Positions 8,416 through 18,329 are shown, counted from the stretch's first letter. The stretch: DNA of 64,000 bases from CAVTBX01 sp963733135 (GCA_963733135.1 CAVTBX010000009.1:136953-200952); one strand, 5' to 3'. The notes: generated by a model from the letters alone, not told the origin. Numbers and translations: made by a program.

Positions 8416-9669
8416 GTGAAGATTCTCCTCTGGCACGGCTACCTCCTGGGCGGGACCGGCTCGAACGTCTACACGCGCATGCTTGCGCGCGAGTGGACGC
8501 GGGCCGGCCACGAGATCGTCGTCTTCTCCCAGGAGCCGCGTCCGGAGGAGTTCGACCTGGGCGAAGCGGCGGTCGTCCGGCCCGAGCTCCCCGGCCCGCT
8601 GCCGGTCTTCGTGCTCGACCGCTACGAGGATCTGGAGGCGCGGTACCTTCAAGACTTCTCCCGCGAGGAGCGCGACGACTATGTCGAGGCGAACGCCGCC
8701 GCCGTGCGGGAGCACCTGCCCGCCGATCTCCTGCTCGTGAACCACGTGCTGCTCGGCGGGCCGGTCGGGGCCGCGAGCGGCATACCGTTCTCGGTGAAGG
8801 CGCACGGCTCCGAGCTCGAGTACTCGATCCGCGGCAACACCGAGCTCGCCTCGTTGGCGCGTGACAACCTCGACCGGGCCGAAGCCGTCTACGCGGGCTC
8901 CGAGCACATTCGCCGCGTCCTCGAGGAGGTCGTCGGGCCAGGTGCCTATTCGGCCCGCGTCCAGGTCGTGCCGCCGGGCGTGGACGTCGACGCGCTCCGG
9001 CCCGAGCCCCGCGACGAGGCGCTCGCGGGCCTCCTAGAGGAAGCCCGCCGCGACCCGCCCAATCCCGGCCGGACACGCGAGCGGCTTCCCGATCCTGACA
9101 ACGCCCAGCGTCTCGCCGAGTTCCTCGCAGGGGACGCACCGACGGTCGTCTACGTCGGGAAGCTGAGCTCGGAGAAGGGCGCCGATCTCCTCCTCGACGC
9201 GCTTCGTGATGTCGACGCGCGCGCTGTGCTCGTCGGGTTCGGGCCGTTGCGGGACGAGCTGGAGGCGCTGGCTGCCGGCCGGCCGGTGCTCTTCACGGGG
9301 CCGCTCGAGCACCGTCACCTCCGCCACCTCTGGGCGCTCGCCGATGTTTCCGTTACGCCATCGGTCTTCCCGGAGGCCTTCGGGATGGTCGCCGCCGAGG
9401 CCGCCGCCTGCGGCTCACCCCCGCTCGTAGCCCGTCACTCCGGTCTGGCCGAGATCGCGGCTGGGATCGAGGCGGAGTATCCGCCCGAGCGGCGCACACT
9501 CGTGAGCTTCGACCCTGAAGACGCCGGAGACCTCGCAGGGAAGCTCACGTCCCTCCTCGCGCTCCCGGCGGATGAGCGGGCTGCCCTTGGCGCCGCGGGC
9601 CGAAAGGCCGTCGTCCGGCACTGGAGCTGGAAGCGTGTGGCGGCTCTGCTACTTTCGCGCGATGGGTGA
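8416..9669 (+). CDS. GT-B glycosyltransferase (family 4-like)
   Basis: 417-residue glycosyltransferase with the N-terminal acceptor domain opening MKILLWHGYLLGGTGSNVYT and the C-terminal nucleotide-sugar domain containing VVYVGKLSSEKGADLLLDAL. The GT4 E-x7-E region is SVFPEAFGMVAAEAAACG. It would transfer a sugar from an NDP-sugar to an unknown acceptor. No membrane segment. The GTG start at 8416 is divergent from the ECF sigma gene with two bases between; AGGA at 8402-8405 can serve as ribosome binding site. The 3' end overlaps the next gene by eight bases, suggesting co-translation with the ligase. Confidence 0.88.
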   Translation: MKILLWHGYLLGGTGSNVYTRMLAREWTRAGHEIVVFSQEPRPEEFDLGEAAVVRPELPGPLPVFVLDRYEDLEARYLQDFSREERDDYVEANAAAVREHLPADLLLVNHVLLGGPVGAASGIPFSVKAHGSELEYSIRGNTELASLARDNLDRAEAVYAGSEHIRRVLEEVVGPGAYSARVQVVPPGVDVDALRPEPRDEALAGLLEEARRDPPNPGRTRERLPDPDNAQRLAEFLAGDAPTVVYVGKLSSEKGADLLLDALRDVDARAVLVGFGPLRDELEALAAGRPVLFTGPLEHRHLRHLWALADVSVTPSVFPEAFGMVAAEAAACGSPPLVARHSGLAEIAAGIEAEYPPERRTLVSFDPEDAGDLAGKLTSLLALPADERAALGAAGRKAVVRHWSWKRVAALLLSRDG

Positions 9670-10813
9670 GGCCCAGCGGCTGTCGCCGGACGAGCAGATC
9701 CGATCGGCCTTTGAGGCCTTCGAGGCCGGCAAGGACTTCACCGTCGCCGTGGAGGAGGAGTTCGCAGTCCTCGATCCCGCGACCCATGGGCTCGTCAACC
9801 GCTTCGAGGAGCTCCAGGCCGCTGCGCAGGGCACCGAGCTCGAAGAGCACCTCGTCGGCGAGCTGATCGCTTCCGAGGTCGAGGTCAGGACGGGTCGCTG
9901 CGAGACCTTCACCGAGGCGGCAGGGGTCATGGCCGACCGACGCCGGGCGCTCATCGAGCTCGCGGACGGTCTGGGCATCGCTCTCTGCGCTGTCGGCACG
10001 CATCCGTGGAGCCCCTGGCAGAAGCAGCGGATCATCGACACGCCGCACTACCGCCGAAACGACGAGGTGCTCGGCTACGTCGTCTGGCGGAACAACACCT
10101 TCGGCCTTCACGTCCACGTCGGGATCCAAGGCGCCGACCGGGCCATCCGCGTCACCGACGCGCTCCGCGCCTTTCTGCCCGACCTGCTCGCCGTCTCCGC
10201 GAGCTCGCCGTTCGTCGAGGGCGTGCATACGCGGCTCGCCTCGGCCCGGACGGAGGTCTTCACCCGCATGTTCCCCCGCTGCGGGATCCCAGACGCCTTC
10301 GGGAGCTGGGGCGCATACGAGGAGTACGTGCGCTTCCTCTATGGGACCGGCTCCATCACCGAGCACACACAGCTCTGGTGGAGCGTGCGGCCTCACCTCG
10401 CCTTCCCGACCGTCGAGATCCGGATCTGCGACGGCCAGCCCGAGCTCGGCGAGTCACAGGCGCTCGCGGCCCTCATGTACGCGCTGACCGCTCGCATCGC
10501 ACGCGCCCTCGACGACGGCGAGGGGCTGCCCGACCATCCGCACCGGCTCCTCGAGGAGAACCTCTGGCGGGCGACTCGCTTCGGTCTCTCCGGCGAGCTG
10601 ATCCGGCTCGGAACGGATGTCGTCAGGCCCGCCCGCGAGGCGATCGGAGAGCTCATCGAGTGGGTGCGGCCGGTGGCCGAAGAGCTCGGCTGCGCCCAGC
10701 TCTTGCGCGTGCCCGACGAGAACCCGGCCGAGCGGCAGACGGCGCGCCACGAGGCGGGGGAGACGATGGAGGCGATCTACGCCCAGGAGGTGCTGGAGGC
10801 CGTGCGTGTCTGA
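9662..10813 (+). CDS. YbdK/EgtA-type carboxylate-amine ligase (glutamate-cysteine ligase family 2)
   Basis: 383-residue GCS2-fold ATP-dependent ligase. Family features: FTVAVEEEFAVLDPATHGLV near the N-terminus, WRNNTFGLHVHVGI in the middle and PTVEIRICD late. YbdK-family members make gamma-glutamyl-cysteine weakly or join other carboxylate/amine pairs, so the substrate here is open. ATG 9662 starts the family N-terminus and overlaps the glycosyltransferase stop. The TGA at 10811-10813 overlaps the next gene's reading frame. Cytoplasmic. Confidence 0.85.
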   Translation: MGEAQRLSPDEQIRSAFEAFEAGKDFTVAVEEEFAVLDPATHGLVNRFEELQAAAQGTELEEHLVGELIASEVEVRTGRCETFTEAAGVMADRRRALIELADGLGIALCAVGTHPWSPWQKQRIIDTPHYRRNDEVLGYVVWRNNTFGLHVHVGIQGADRAIRVTDALRAFLPDLLAVSASSPFVEGVHTRLASARTEVFTRMFPRCGIPDAFGSWGAYEEYVRFLYGTGSITEHTQLWWSVRPHLAFPTVEIRICDGQPELGESQALAALMYALTARIARALDDGEGLPDHPHRLLEENLWRATRFGLSGELIRLGTDVVRPAREAIGELIEWVRPVAEELGCAQLLRVPDENPAERQTARHEAGETMEAIYAQEVLEAVRV

Positions 10814-11144
10814 GCGCTCGCCCGAGGAGCAGGAGCAGCTCGCCGACGAGCTCCTCGATGCGCTCCGCGACCTGAAGGTCGAGGACGTCCTCATCCAGAC
10901 GCTCGTCACGATCTCGTCAATCGGCTACCGGCGGCTCGGGCTGACGGAGGACACGAAGGACGACCGCGACCTCGAGCAGGCTCGGCTCGCCATCGAGACG
11001 ATGAACGCGATCACGCCTGTGCTCGAGCGTTTCGTTCCCGAGCAGCTGGTCCGGGACTTCCGGCAGTCCGTGGCGAATCTCCAGCTCGCCTACGCGCAAG
11101 CCGCGTCGGACGACGCTACCCCGCCCGCGGGCGAAGGGGGCTGA
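10806..11144 (+). CDS. DUF1844 domain protein
   Basis: 112-residue helical protein with the DUF1844 pattern: ALRDLKVEDVLIQTLVTISS, the middle DLEQARLAIETMNAITPVL and the C-terminal LVRDFRQSVANLQLAYAQA. The function of the family is unknown. GTG 10806 overlaps the stop of the preceding ligase gene by eight bases, so it is the last gene of the glycosyltransferase-ligase transcription unit. A strong terminator follows. Confidence 0.8.
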   Translation: MSERSPEEQEQLADELLDALRDLKVEDVLIQTLVTISSIGYRRLGLTEDTKDDRDLEQARLAIETMNAITPVLERFVPEQLVRDFRQSVANLQLAYAQAASDDATPPAGEGG

Positions 11145-11160
11145 CGGGTCGTTGTACGAC

Positions 11161-11187
11161 GAGGGGCGGCTCTTCGAGCCGCCCCTC
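11161..11187. terminator. Bidirectional terminator
   Basis: Perfect 12-bp stem GAGGGGCGGCTC / GAGCCGCCCCTC with a TTC loop, placed between convergent genes (DUF1844, plus strand; PRC-barrel protein, minus strand). There is no long U-tract, as is common in GC-rich actinobacteria. Confidence 0.75.
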
Positions 11188-11216
11188 GCATTCCTGGAGC
11201 TAGATGCTCGGTCGCC

Positions 11217-11639
11217 CTAGCGGATCGAGTTGTCTCTCTCGCCGTAGTAGCCGCCGAGACGCTCCCGGTACTCGTCGTCTTCGCGATTGGTCGTCTCGTC
11301 GTACTCGGGCGCATTCTTGATCTCGTCCTTGCTCCGGTTGACGTAAACCGTCTCCGCCTCCGGATCGACGTTCTGGACGACGCCCGCGGGGAGCATGACT
11401 TTCTTCCCGAAGATCCACGGCCCGGTGTCGACGATCACGAAGCTGCCACCGGCCTCGTAGGTCGCTTCGTCGATCTTGCCGATGCCGCCGTCCGTCGCCT
11501 CGACGGAGTAGCCGGCGATGTCGATGTCTCCGATCGACTGGTCGCTTCGGAACGTCCAGACGTCGACGACCGCAACGTCGGCCCCGCCCGGCCCGCCGGT
11601 TCGTGTCTCTTCGGTTCTATGCGGCTCTTGTTCCCTCAC
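11217..11639 (-). CDS. PRC-barrel domain protein
   Basis: 140-residue soluble protein with one PRC-barrel: VDVWTFRSDQSIGDIDIAGY, then GGIGKIDEATYEAGGSFVIV and IFGKKVMLPAGVVQNVDPEA, with a charged C-terminus ending YGERDNSIR. PRC-barrels mediate protein-protein contacts in very different systems, so no role is assigned. The GTG at 11639 is chosen over longer options because of the ribosome binding site AAGGGAGAA just upstream. It is divergent from hppA. Confidence 0.75.
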   Translation of the reverse strand: MREQEPHRTEETRTGGPGGADVAVVDVWTFRSDQSIGDIDIAGYSVEATDGGIGKIDEATYEAGGSFVIVDTGPWIFGKKVMLPAGVVQNVDPEAETVYVNRSKDEIKNAPEYDETTNREDDEYRERLGGYYGERDNSIR

Positions 11640-11853
11640 GTGATTCTCCCTTCTCGTTCGAGCATGGATACTTGGACCCGTTCCCCGTTCGGCGTGTTCG
11701 AACCACGTCCGCGTCGGGGCATTTGGCGCGTCGAGGCGACACGAGTTTGTGATAGAACTGCCCGCCGTCGTTTCCCGCATGGCGTGAGGGATTAGGCCCC
11801 TCTCGCGGCGCCGGAGACGCGGACTTTGTGAAACCGAGCGAAGGCAGGGGTAC

Positions 11854-13893
11854 GTGAGCGATTTCTTCCAGGACCACAGCGTTCTCTTCGCGCTCGTCTG
11901 CGCGGGCATCGGGATCGCCTGGGGGGTCTGGCTGACGGTGTGGCTGCTCCGTCTACCTGCCGGTTCGGAGCGCATGCAGACCATCGCGCGGGCCGTTCAG
12001 GCCGGCGCCGCCGCGTACCTGCGCCGGCAGTACATGACGATCGCGGTCGTCGCGTTCGTCCTCTTCATCGGTATCGGGCTCTGGAACGACCTCGGGTGGT
12101 GGATGGCCCTCGGATTCCTGATCGGCGCGGTGTTCTCCGCCGCGGCTGGGTTCATCGGCATGAACGTGGCCGTCCGGGCGAATGTCCGCACGGCGGAGGC
12201 GGCGAAGGGTGGTGTTCGCCCGGCGCTCAAGGTCGCGTTCGGATCTGGGTCCGTGACCGGGCTCCTCGTCGTCGGGCTTGGGCTCTTGGGAGTCGCCGGC
12301 TACTACGGCGTCCTCACCAGCTGGGTCGACCAGACGCCGGACGAGGCGACGACGAACCTGCTCGGGCTCGCCCTCGGCGGGTCGCTCATCTCCGTCTTCG
12401 CGCGGCTCGGCGGCGGCATCTTCACGAAGGCCGCCGATGTCGGCGCCGACCTGGTGGGGAAGATCGAGGTCGGCATTCCTGAGGATGATCCGCGGAACCC
12501 TGCCGTGATCGCGGACAACGTGGGCGACAACGTCGGGGACTGCGCCGGCATGGCAGCCGATCTCTTCGAGACGTACGCGGTCACCGCGGTCGCCGTCATG
12601 TTCCTCGGCGCCGTCAACTTCCCGTCGACCGGCGTCGTGGTCTACCCGCTCGCGATCGGCGGAGTCGCGATCATCGCCTCGGTCATCGGCACGTTCTTCG
12701 CGCGCGTCGGTCGAACGGGGTCGATCATCAACGCCCTCTACAAGGCGGTGCTCGCCGCAACCGTTCTCTCGGCGCTCGGGTTCATCCCGGTGACCATGGC
12801 GTTCGACACCGATCGCTTCTCGTTTGGCGATCTCTACGGTTGCGCGCTGATCGGCCTTGCGGTCACCTTCCTGCTGGTCGCGATCACCGAGTACTACACC
12901 GGGACGCGCTGGGGGCCCGTGAAGATGATCTCGCGCGCGTCGACGACGGGCCACGCGACCAACATCATCGAAGGCCTTGCGGTTGGCATGCAGGCGACGG
13001 CGCTGCCGGTTCTCGTCATCGCCGCCGGGATCTGCGGCGCGGCTGGGCTGGCCGGTCTGTACGGGATCGGCGTCGCGGTCATGGCGCAGCTCTCGATGAC
13101 AGGGCTCATCGTCGCGCTGGACGCCTACGGCCCGGTGACGGACAACGCGGGCGGCATCGCCGAGATGGCCGACCTCGACGAGTCGGTGCGTGGGGTCACC
13201 GACCCGCTCGACGCGGTCGGGAACACGACGAAGGCCGTCACGAAGGGCTACGCCATCGGCTCGGCAGGCCTCGCGGCGCTCGTCCTCTTCGACGGCTTCA
13301 CATCCGAACTCGCGCGCCAGGATCTGCCGACGGCCTTCGACCTTTCGGACTTCTGGGTCATCGCCGGGCTCTTCGTCGGGGGCCTGATGCCGTTCCTCTT
13401 CGCCTCGCTGGCGATGCAGGCCGTGGGCCGTGTGGGCGGCCAAGTGGTGCAGGAGGTGCGCCGTCAGTTCCGAGAGATCCCGGGGATCATGGAGGGCACG
13501 GCGGTGCCCGAGTACAGTCGTGCGATTGACATCGTGACCGGGTCTGCGATCCGGAGCATGATCCTCCCGGCCATGATTCCCGTGGCGTTCCCGATCGTGG
13601 TGGGGATCATCGAGCCGAAGATGCTCGGCGGCCTTCTGATCGGGACGATCGTGACCGGCATCTTCCTCGCGATCGCGATGACCTCGGGCGGCGGCGCCTG
13701 GGACAACGCGAAGAAGCTCATCGAGGACGGCGCGTATGGCGGCAAGGGCTCAGAGGCGCATGCGGCCGCGGTCACAGGGGACACTGTCGGCGATCCCTAC
13801 AAGGACACCGCGGGGCCCGCGATCAACCCCATGATCAAGATCACGAACGTCGTCGCGATCTTGATCGTCCCCCTGATCACGTACATCCACTAG
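11854..13893 (+). CDS. hppA: K+-independent membrane H+-pyrophosphatase
   Basis: 679-residue, about 16-helix pump that couples PPi hydrolysis to proton export. Catalytic signature [20 protein letters not shown] is followed by [20 protein letters not shown]; a second acidic cluster is [20 protein letters not shown] near the C-terminus. The segment [16 protein letters not shown] carries Lys and Thr where K+-dependent enzymes have Ala and Gly/Ala, which predicts a K+-independent H+ pump. GTG 11854 is preceded by GGCAGGGG. Monocistronic between a divergent PRC-barrel gene and a convergent K+ transport operon. Confidence 0.96.
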   Translation: MSDFFQDHSVLFALVCAGIGIAWGVWLTVWLLRLPAGSERMQTIARAVQAGAAAYLRRQYMTIAVVAFVLFIGIGLWNDLGWWMALGFLIGAVFSAAAGFIGMNVAVRANVRTAEAAKGGVRPALKVAFGSGSVTGLLVVGLGLLGVAGYYGVLTSWVDQTPDEATTNLLGLALGGSLISVFARLGGGIFTKAADVGADLVGKIEVGIPEDDPRNPAVIADNVGDNVGDCAGMAADLFETYAVTAVAVMFLGAVNFPSTGVVVYPLAIGGVAIIASVIGTFFARVGRTGSIINALYKAVLAATVLSALGFIPVTMAFDTDRFSFGDLYGCALIGLAVTFLLVAITEYYTGTRWGPVKMISRASTTGHATNIIEGLAVGMQATALPVLVIAAGICGAAGLAGLYGIGVAVMAQLSMTGLIVALDAYGPVTDNAGGIAEMADLDESVRGVTDPLDAVGNTTKAVTKGYAIGSAGLAALVLFDGFTSELARQDLPTAFDLSDFWVIAGLFVGGLMPFLFASLAMQAVGRVGGQVVQEVRRQFREIPGIMEGTAVPEYSRAIDIVTGSAIRSMILPAMIPVAFPIVVGIIEPKMLGGLLIGTIVTGIFLAIAMTSGGGAWDNAKKLIEDGAYGGKGSEAHAAAVTGDTVGDPYKDTAGPAINPMIKITNVVAILIVPLITYIH

Positions 13894-14055
13894 ATCCTTC
13901 GTTTCCAGTTCGGACCGCGGCAGCAGGTCGCGCCCGAACAGCACCCGCGCGCCGGACTCTAGGCCGAAGCCGCCAGGCGAAGCCCGTACCGCGCGGATCC
14001 GCGACACTTCCGCGCGCCTTTCGTGACAAATTAGGTGGCCACGAGAGCCATGCCC

Positions 14056-14072
14056 CGAGGGTCAGACCCTCG
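14056..14072. terminator. Candidate terminator between hppA and ktrA
   Basis: Stem CGAGGGT / ACCCTCG with CAG loop in the 224-bp gap between convergent genes. It could serve both directions. No U-tract; the rest of the gap shows nothing recognisable. Confidence 0.4.
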
Positions 14073-14117
14073 CGATGCAGTCGCAGCGCTCGAGCCTGCG
14101 CCAGGCCCGCCGCCGGG

Positions 14118-14777
14118 CTACTGGAGCTGGACGAACTCCTCGACGCGCTTTGTCTCGCCGGCTATGACGAGGATGTCGCCTTCCTCGATGCGGGTCTCCG
14201 GGGTGGCGTAAGTGGCCGCCTTGTCGGCGCCCTTCACGGTCACGACGGTGAGCCCGTACCGGCGGCGCACCTCCGCATCGGCGAGCGTCTTCCCGACGAG
14301 CTCAGGAGGCGCCTTCGTCTCGAGCAGGACGAAGCCGGGGTCGAGCTCCATGTAGTCGATGACGTCCCGGCCGGCGAGGCTCCGCGCCACCCGCAACCCC
14401 ATGTCGTGCTCCGGGAAGACGACGCGATGCGCGCCGACTCGGCCCAGGATCCTCCCGTGTGGCTCCGAGATCGCCTTCGCAACGATCCGCTCCACACCCA
14501 GGTCGACGAGCACCGACGTCGTGAGGATGCTGGCCTCGACCTCGGTGCCGATCGCGACGACGGCGACGCCGAAGTCGCCCGCCCCGAGCTGCCGCATCGC
14601 CTCGATGTCGGTCGAGTCCGCCTCGACGACGTGCGTCAGCTTCTGCGCGTAGGACTGCACGAGCTTCGCGTTGGCATCGACGCCCAGCACCTCGCGGCCG
14701 TGAGCGACGAGATCCTCGGCCAGCGCACCGCCGAAGCGACCGAGCCCGACCACGAGGAACTGCTCGCGCCTAGCCAA
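14118..14777 (-). CDS. ktrA: K+ channel/transporter regulatory RCK subunit (KtrA/TrkA family)
   Basis: 219-residue RCK protein: N-terminal nucleotide-binding Rossmann domain (FLVVGLGRFGGALAEDLVAH, Asp in VLGVDANAK) and a TrkA_C domain (LVGKTLADAEVRRRYGLTVV). It gates the membrane subunit KtrB in response to nucleotides. The start is TTG at 14777, inside the end of ktrB (eight-base overlap), so the two are co-translated. Confidence 0.88.
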   Translation of the reverse strand: MARREQFLVVGLGRFGGALAEDLVAHGREVLGVDANAKLVQSYAQKLTHVVEADSTDIEAMRQLGAGDFGVAVVAIGTEVEASILTTSVLVDLGVERIVAKAISEPHGRILGRVGAHRVVFPEHDMGLRVARSLAGRDVIDYMELDPGFVLLETKAPPELVGKTLADAEVRRRYGLTVVTVKGADKAATYATPETRIEEGDILVIAGETKRVEEFVQLQ

Positions 14778-16101
14778 TGATCGGCCGCTCCTCCGGGTGC
14801 CGGTAGAGCCGTTCTCGCTCCCTGAGGACGAGCGCCGCGCCGACGACGTGGGGGCCGACCCGGCCTAGGAACATGAGAACGATGAGCGCCATCTGTCCGG
14901 TCGCCGGGAGATCGGCTGTGATCCCCGTCGAGAGGCCGACTGTACCGAAGGCCGAGATGGCCTCGAAGAGGGTCGCCTGAAGGCCGAACGGGCTGACCGC
15001 CTCGAGGACGAGCGTGCAGATCGCAACCGCGGCGAGGGCAAGCGAGGCGATGGTGAAGGCTTGACGCTGCGCCACCGCCGGCACGCGACGGCCGAACGCG
15101 TTGACCGTCGTGTCGCCCCGCATCTCCGCATACACCATGAGGGCCAGCACGGCGACCGTCGTGACCTTGATCCCGCCACCCGTCGCAGCGCTTCCGGTCC
15201 CGAAGAACATGAGCAGGTCGGTGATGAGCAGCGTCTCCGGCGTGACCTCGCCGTAGTCGATCGTGTTGAAGCCTGCGGTGCGCGGCGTCACTGTCCCGAA
15301 GAACCCTGCGAGCAGCTTCGCGGGCGCGCTCAGGCCGCCGATCGTGTCGTCGTTCGACCACTCGAACCCCAGGAAAGCGCCGAACCCGCCGACGAGGAGG
15401 ACTGCTGTGACGGCGAGCGTCAGCTTCGTGTGGAGCGACCAGCGCCTCGGCCCGCGCGGAAGCCGGCGAAGCTCGAGCCACACGGGAAACCCGAGCCCTC
15501 CGGCGATGATCGCACCCGAGATCGTGACGAGAATCCAGCCGTCGGTCGCGAACGAGATCAGGTTGTCCGAGTAGAGCGCGAAGCCGGCGTTATTGAACGC
15601 CGTGACCGAGTGGAAGATGCCGTGGTAGATCGCCCGACTCGCGGCATAGTCGTACGAGATCGCCAGGCGGAGGGCGATGACGACCGCCGCGACGAGCTCG
15701 AAGGCGGCGCTCAGGACGATGACGCCGAGGAGCACTCGCCGCAGGTCTCCGAGCTGGAGTGTCCCGCTTTCCGCCTGCGCGATCAGGCGAGACCGCAGCC
15801 CGAGGCGGCGCACGACGAGGAGGGCGAGGAGCGACGTCAGGGTCATGATCCCAAGGCCGCCGATCTGGACGAGGCCCATGATCACTGCCTCGCCGAAGAG
15901 CGAGTAGTACTCCGGTGTGTCGACGACGATGAGCCCGGTGACGCACACGGCCGAGGTCGACGTAAACAGGGCCGTCAGGAACGAGCCGGCCCCCGGCGCG
16001 GTTGTCGAGATCGGAAGCCACAGGAGCAGAGCTCCCGCGAGGACTGCGAGCGCGAACGCAAGCGCCACGAGCTGGGCCGGATGGAGCCTCGCACGGCGCA
16101 T
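14770..16101 (-). CDS. ktrB: K+ uptake membrane subunit (KtrB/TrkH family)
   Basis: 443-residue SKT-family transporter with four pore-loop repeats. The filter regions are TSTSAVCVTGL, HSVTAFNNAGF, GTVTPRTAGFN and ISAFGTVGLSTG, each with the conserved Gly. About eight transmembrane helices plus pore helices. The start codon shares bases with the stop of the upstream antiporter gene. Together with KtrA it forms a K+ (often Na+-dependent) uptake system. Confidence 0.92.
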   Translation of the reverse strand: MRRARLHPAQLVALAFALAVLAGALLLWLPISTTAPGAGSFLTALFTSTSAVCVTGLIVVDTPEYYSLFGEAVIMGLVQIGGLGIMTLTSLLALLVVRRLGLRSRLIAQAESGTLQLGDLRRVLLGVIVLSAAFELVAAVVIALRLAISYDYAASRAIYHGIFHSVTAFNNAGFALYSDNLISFATDGWILVTISGAIIAGGLGFPVWLELRRLPRGPRRWSLHTKLTLAVTAVLLVGGFGAFLGFEWSNDDTIGGLSAPAKLLAGFFGTVTPRTAGFNTIDYGEVTPETLLITDLLMFFGTGSAATGGGIKVTTVAVLALMVYAEMRGDTTVNAFGRRVPAVAQRQAFTIASLALAAVAICTLVLEAVSPFGLQATLFEAISAFGTVGLSTGITADLPATGQMALIVLMFLGRVGPHVVGAALVLRERERLYRHPEERPIIG

Positions 16102-17321
16102 CAGGGGCCGGGGCCCTCGAGGAGTCCGAGCCGCCTGGCGAGCCAGCCCTTCGTGGTGGCCTGGAGGACGAGCGTGACGATCACGGCGAGCGCGACGACC
16201 GTGACGAGCTCGTCCTCGGCCGGAACCCCCTGCGCGATGAGGAGCCCGGCCAGCGAGGCAGGCACCACGCCCGTCTCACGCGTCCAGGCAACGAACGTGA
16301 CCTCGCTGCGAGTCCAACCACCGCGGCGATCCGGAAGCAGGCAGGCGAGCACCGTCAGCGGCCGGGCGACGAAGAGCAGCACGGCGATCACCGCCAGTCC
16401 CGCAAGCGCGTGGTCGGCCATGGTCTCGAGCGGGAGGTTCGCGCCGAGCACGATGAAGACGAAGATGACGACCACATCGGTGGCGAGCCGTGCGAAGAAG
16501 TCGACCTCCCGTCGCGCGACCTCGAGGACCGGGATCCGGACGTGCTCGGAGTTCCCGACGATGAGGCCGGCGACGAACGCGCCCAGGTAGCCGCTCCCGC
16601 CGGCCGAGTCGATGGAGACGTAGCCACCCGCGACCGCGAGCCCGACGACGAGGGCCGGCGAGCCGCGCCAGATCCCAAACCGGCGGTCCGAGATGAGGAG
16701 CGCAAGGAGCAGCCCGAGCGCGACGCCGAGGACGACCGAGAGCGCGAGATCACCCGCGAACTCGCCGACGGAGGAGGCGATCGAACCCTCGCCCTCGAGG
16801 ATGAACGCAGCCACCGTAACGGCCAGCACGGCGCCGGTCGGGTCGTTCAGCGCCGACTCCGCGATCACGGTCTGGACGACCTTCCGCCGGACGCGGAGTC
16901 GCTCGAAGAGGGGGATCAGGATCGCGGGGTCCGTGGGGGCCACGACGGCTCCGATCAGGAAGCCCTGCTCGAAGGGGATGTCGAAAGCGACCGCGGCTGC
17001 GAGCCCGACGACAAGCGCCGTGATCACCACGCCCGGGACAGCCAGCAGGCCCAGCCCGACGCCGACGCGCGAGAGAACGGTGAGCGAGAGCTCGAGCCCT
17101 CCGTAGAACAGGATCAGCGAGACGCCGAGCGAGAAGAGGAGCTGCGGCCCGAGCGCGTCCAGTGGAAGGTCGATCCAGCCGAGCACGTCGGGCCCGACGA
17201 GGATTCCGGCCGCCAGAAGGACGACCATGCGCGGTAGCCGGGCGAGATCCGCCGCCAGCCCGGCGACGAGCCCGGCGGCAAGCAGGATCGCGAGGATCTC
17301 GATGACGTCCTTCGCGTCCAC
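16101..17321 (-). CDS. CPA-family monovalent cation:proton antiporter
   Basis: 406-residue, 11-13 helix Na+(K+)/H+ exchanger domain protein. It shows the unwound-helix motif VVAPTDPAIL and the ion-binding SALNDPTGAVLAV, the ND-type motif of electroneutral CPA1-like exchangers. There is no C-terminal RCK domain; the RCK protein two genes downstream could be shared. GTG 17321 starts the operon antiporter-ktrB-ktrA, whose genes all overlap, suggesting coordinated K+ uptake and efflux. Confidence 0.87.
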   Translation of the reverse strand: MDAKDVIEILAILLAAGLVAGLAADLARLPRMVVLLAAGILVGPDVLGWIDLPLDALGPQLLFSLGVSLILFYGGLELSLTVLSRVGVGLGLLAVPGVVITALVVGLAAAVAFDIPFEQGFLIGAVVAPTDPAILIPLFERLRVRRKVVQTVIAESALNDPTGAVLAVTVAAFILEGEGSIASSVGEFAGDLALSVVLGVALGLLLALLISDRRFGIWRGSPALVVGLAVAGGYVSIDSAGGSGYLGAFVAGLIVGNSEHVRIPVLEVARREVDFFARLATDVVVIFVFIVLGANLPLETMADHALAGLAVIAVLLFVARPLTVLACLLPDRRGGWTRSEVTFVAWTRETGVVPASLAGLLIAQGVPAEDELVTVVALAVIVTLVLQATTKGWLARRLGLLEGPGP

Positions 17322-17372
17322 GGCGCGGCATTCTCGCCTAGCCGTCTGACGCCTGACGCCAGGGCCGCCCTG

Positions 17373-18329
17373 CTAGACGGCGAGCGCTTGCGCCGAGCGC
17401 TCGAGCTCGGCGCAGACCTCCTGGGCCGTCTCGACGAACGCGGCAGCCGCCTGCGAGCGATAGCGGTCGCGGTGCCAGGCGATTCCGATCTCGCGCGGAG
17501 GCACACCCGGTACGAGCTCGAGCACCGCGACGCGGTCGTCGCTCGGCTCGACCGTGAGGAGCGGCACGAACGCGACGCCCATGCCCGCGGCGACGAGTCC
17601 CTGCACCGTGCCGTTGTCGTCCGAGCGGAACACGACGTTCGGATCCGCGCCCGCGACGCGCAGGTGGGACTCGACGTCGGCGACGCTTCGGCAGCTTCTG
17701 AAGCCGATCAGGCTCATGCCGGCGATGTCCCGCCGTGTCGCTGGCTTTCCCCGCCGCGCGAGCGGCGAGCCGGCGGGCACGAGCAGGACATACGGGTCCC
17801 GCATCAGCTCGGCGCACTCGAACGGCCCCTCGTCGATGGGGAGCATCACGAAAGCGAGGTCGAGCTCTCCGCGCTCGACCTCGGCGACGAGGGCGAAGTC
17901 GTTCGCGGACTCCCTGAGCGTCACCTCGACCTGCGGCCAGGCTGCTCCAAACCGGCGCAGGAGCTCGGGCAGGATGCGCGCGCCGACGCTCTGGTAGGCC
18001 CCGACGCGGAGCTTGCCCGCAGCGCCCTCGGAAAGCGCCGCAACGTCCGCCTGGGCGGCGTGGAGCCGGGCGAGGATGCCGTTCGCGTGCCGAAGGAGAA
18101 GCTCGCCCGCCTCCGTCAGGGACACGGGCCGCGGCCCGCCCGGGCGCTCCAGCAGCCGTGTGCCGACGACGCGCTCGAGCGTCGCGATCTGCTGCGAGAC
18201 GGCCGACTGCGTGTAGCCCAGCGCTTTGGCCGCGCGCCCGAAGGTTCCCTCGGTAGCAACGGCCTGGAGCGCGGCCAGATGCCGCAGCTCGACGCCCAGC
18301 CATTGATCGTGTCGGCTAATAGAACTCAC
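17373..18329 (-). CDS. LysR-family transcriptional regulator
   Basis: 318-residue LTTR: N-terminal winged HTH (LRHLAALQAVATEGTFGRAA, KALGYTQSAVSQQIATLERV) and a periplasmic-binding-like effector domain (GKLRVGAYQSVGARILPELL). The start may be GTG 18329 or a codon slightly downstream. It is divergent from a tiny membrane-protein gene at 18360 across about 30 bp, the usual place for an LTTR operator; no clear T-N11-A palindrome could be fixed by eye. Target genes unknown. Confidence 0.88.
   Translation of the reverse strand: MSSISRHDQWLGVELRHLAALQAVATEGTFGRAAKALGYTQSAVSQQIATLERVVGTRLLERPGGPRPVSLTEAGELLLRHANGILARLHAAQADVAALSEGAAGKLRVGAYQSVGARILPELLRRFGAAWPQVEVTLRESANDFALVAEVERGELDLAFVMLPIDEGPFECAELMRDPYVLLVPAGSPLARRGKPATRRDIAGMSLIGFRSCRSVADVESHLRVAGADPNVVFRSDDNGTVQGLVAAGMGVAFVPLLTVEPSDDRVAVLELVPGVPPREIGIAWHRDRYRSQAAAAFVETAQEVCAELERSAQALAV

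Noticed and set aside
11953..13443. Long open frame of about 496 codons on the minus strand opposite hppA
   Set aside because: Arg/Asp/Glu-rich composition typical of antisense frames in GC-rich DNA; hppA on the plus strand is a complete canonical enzyme.
13894..14117. Search for a tRNA or small RNA in the hppA-ktrA gap
   Set aside because: No cloverleaf or known RNA motif; only a short hairpin was seen.
15061..17237. Long plus-strand open frames opposite ktrB and the antiporter
   Set aside because: Low-complexity charged sequence without domains; the minus-strand genes are clear membrane proteins with overlapping starts.
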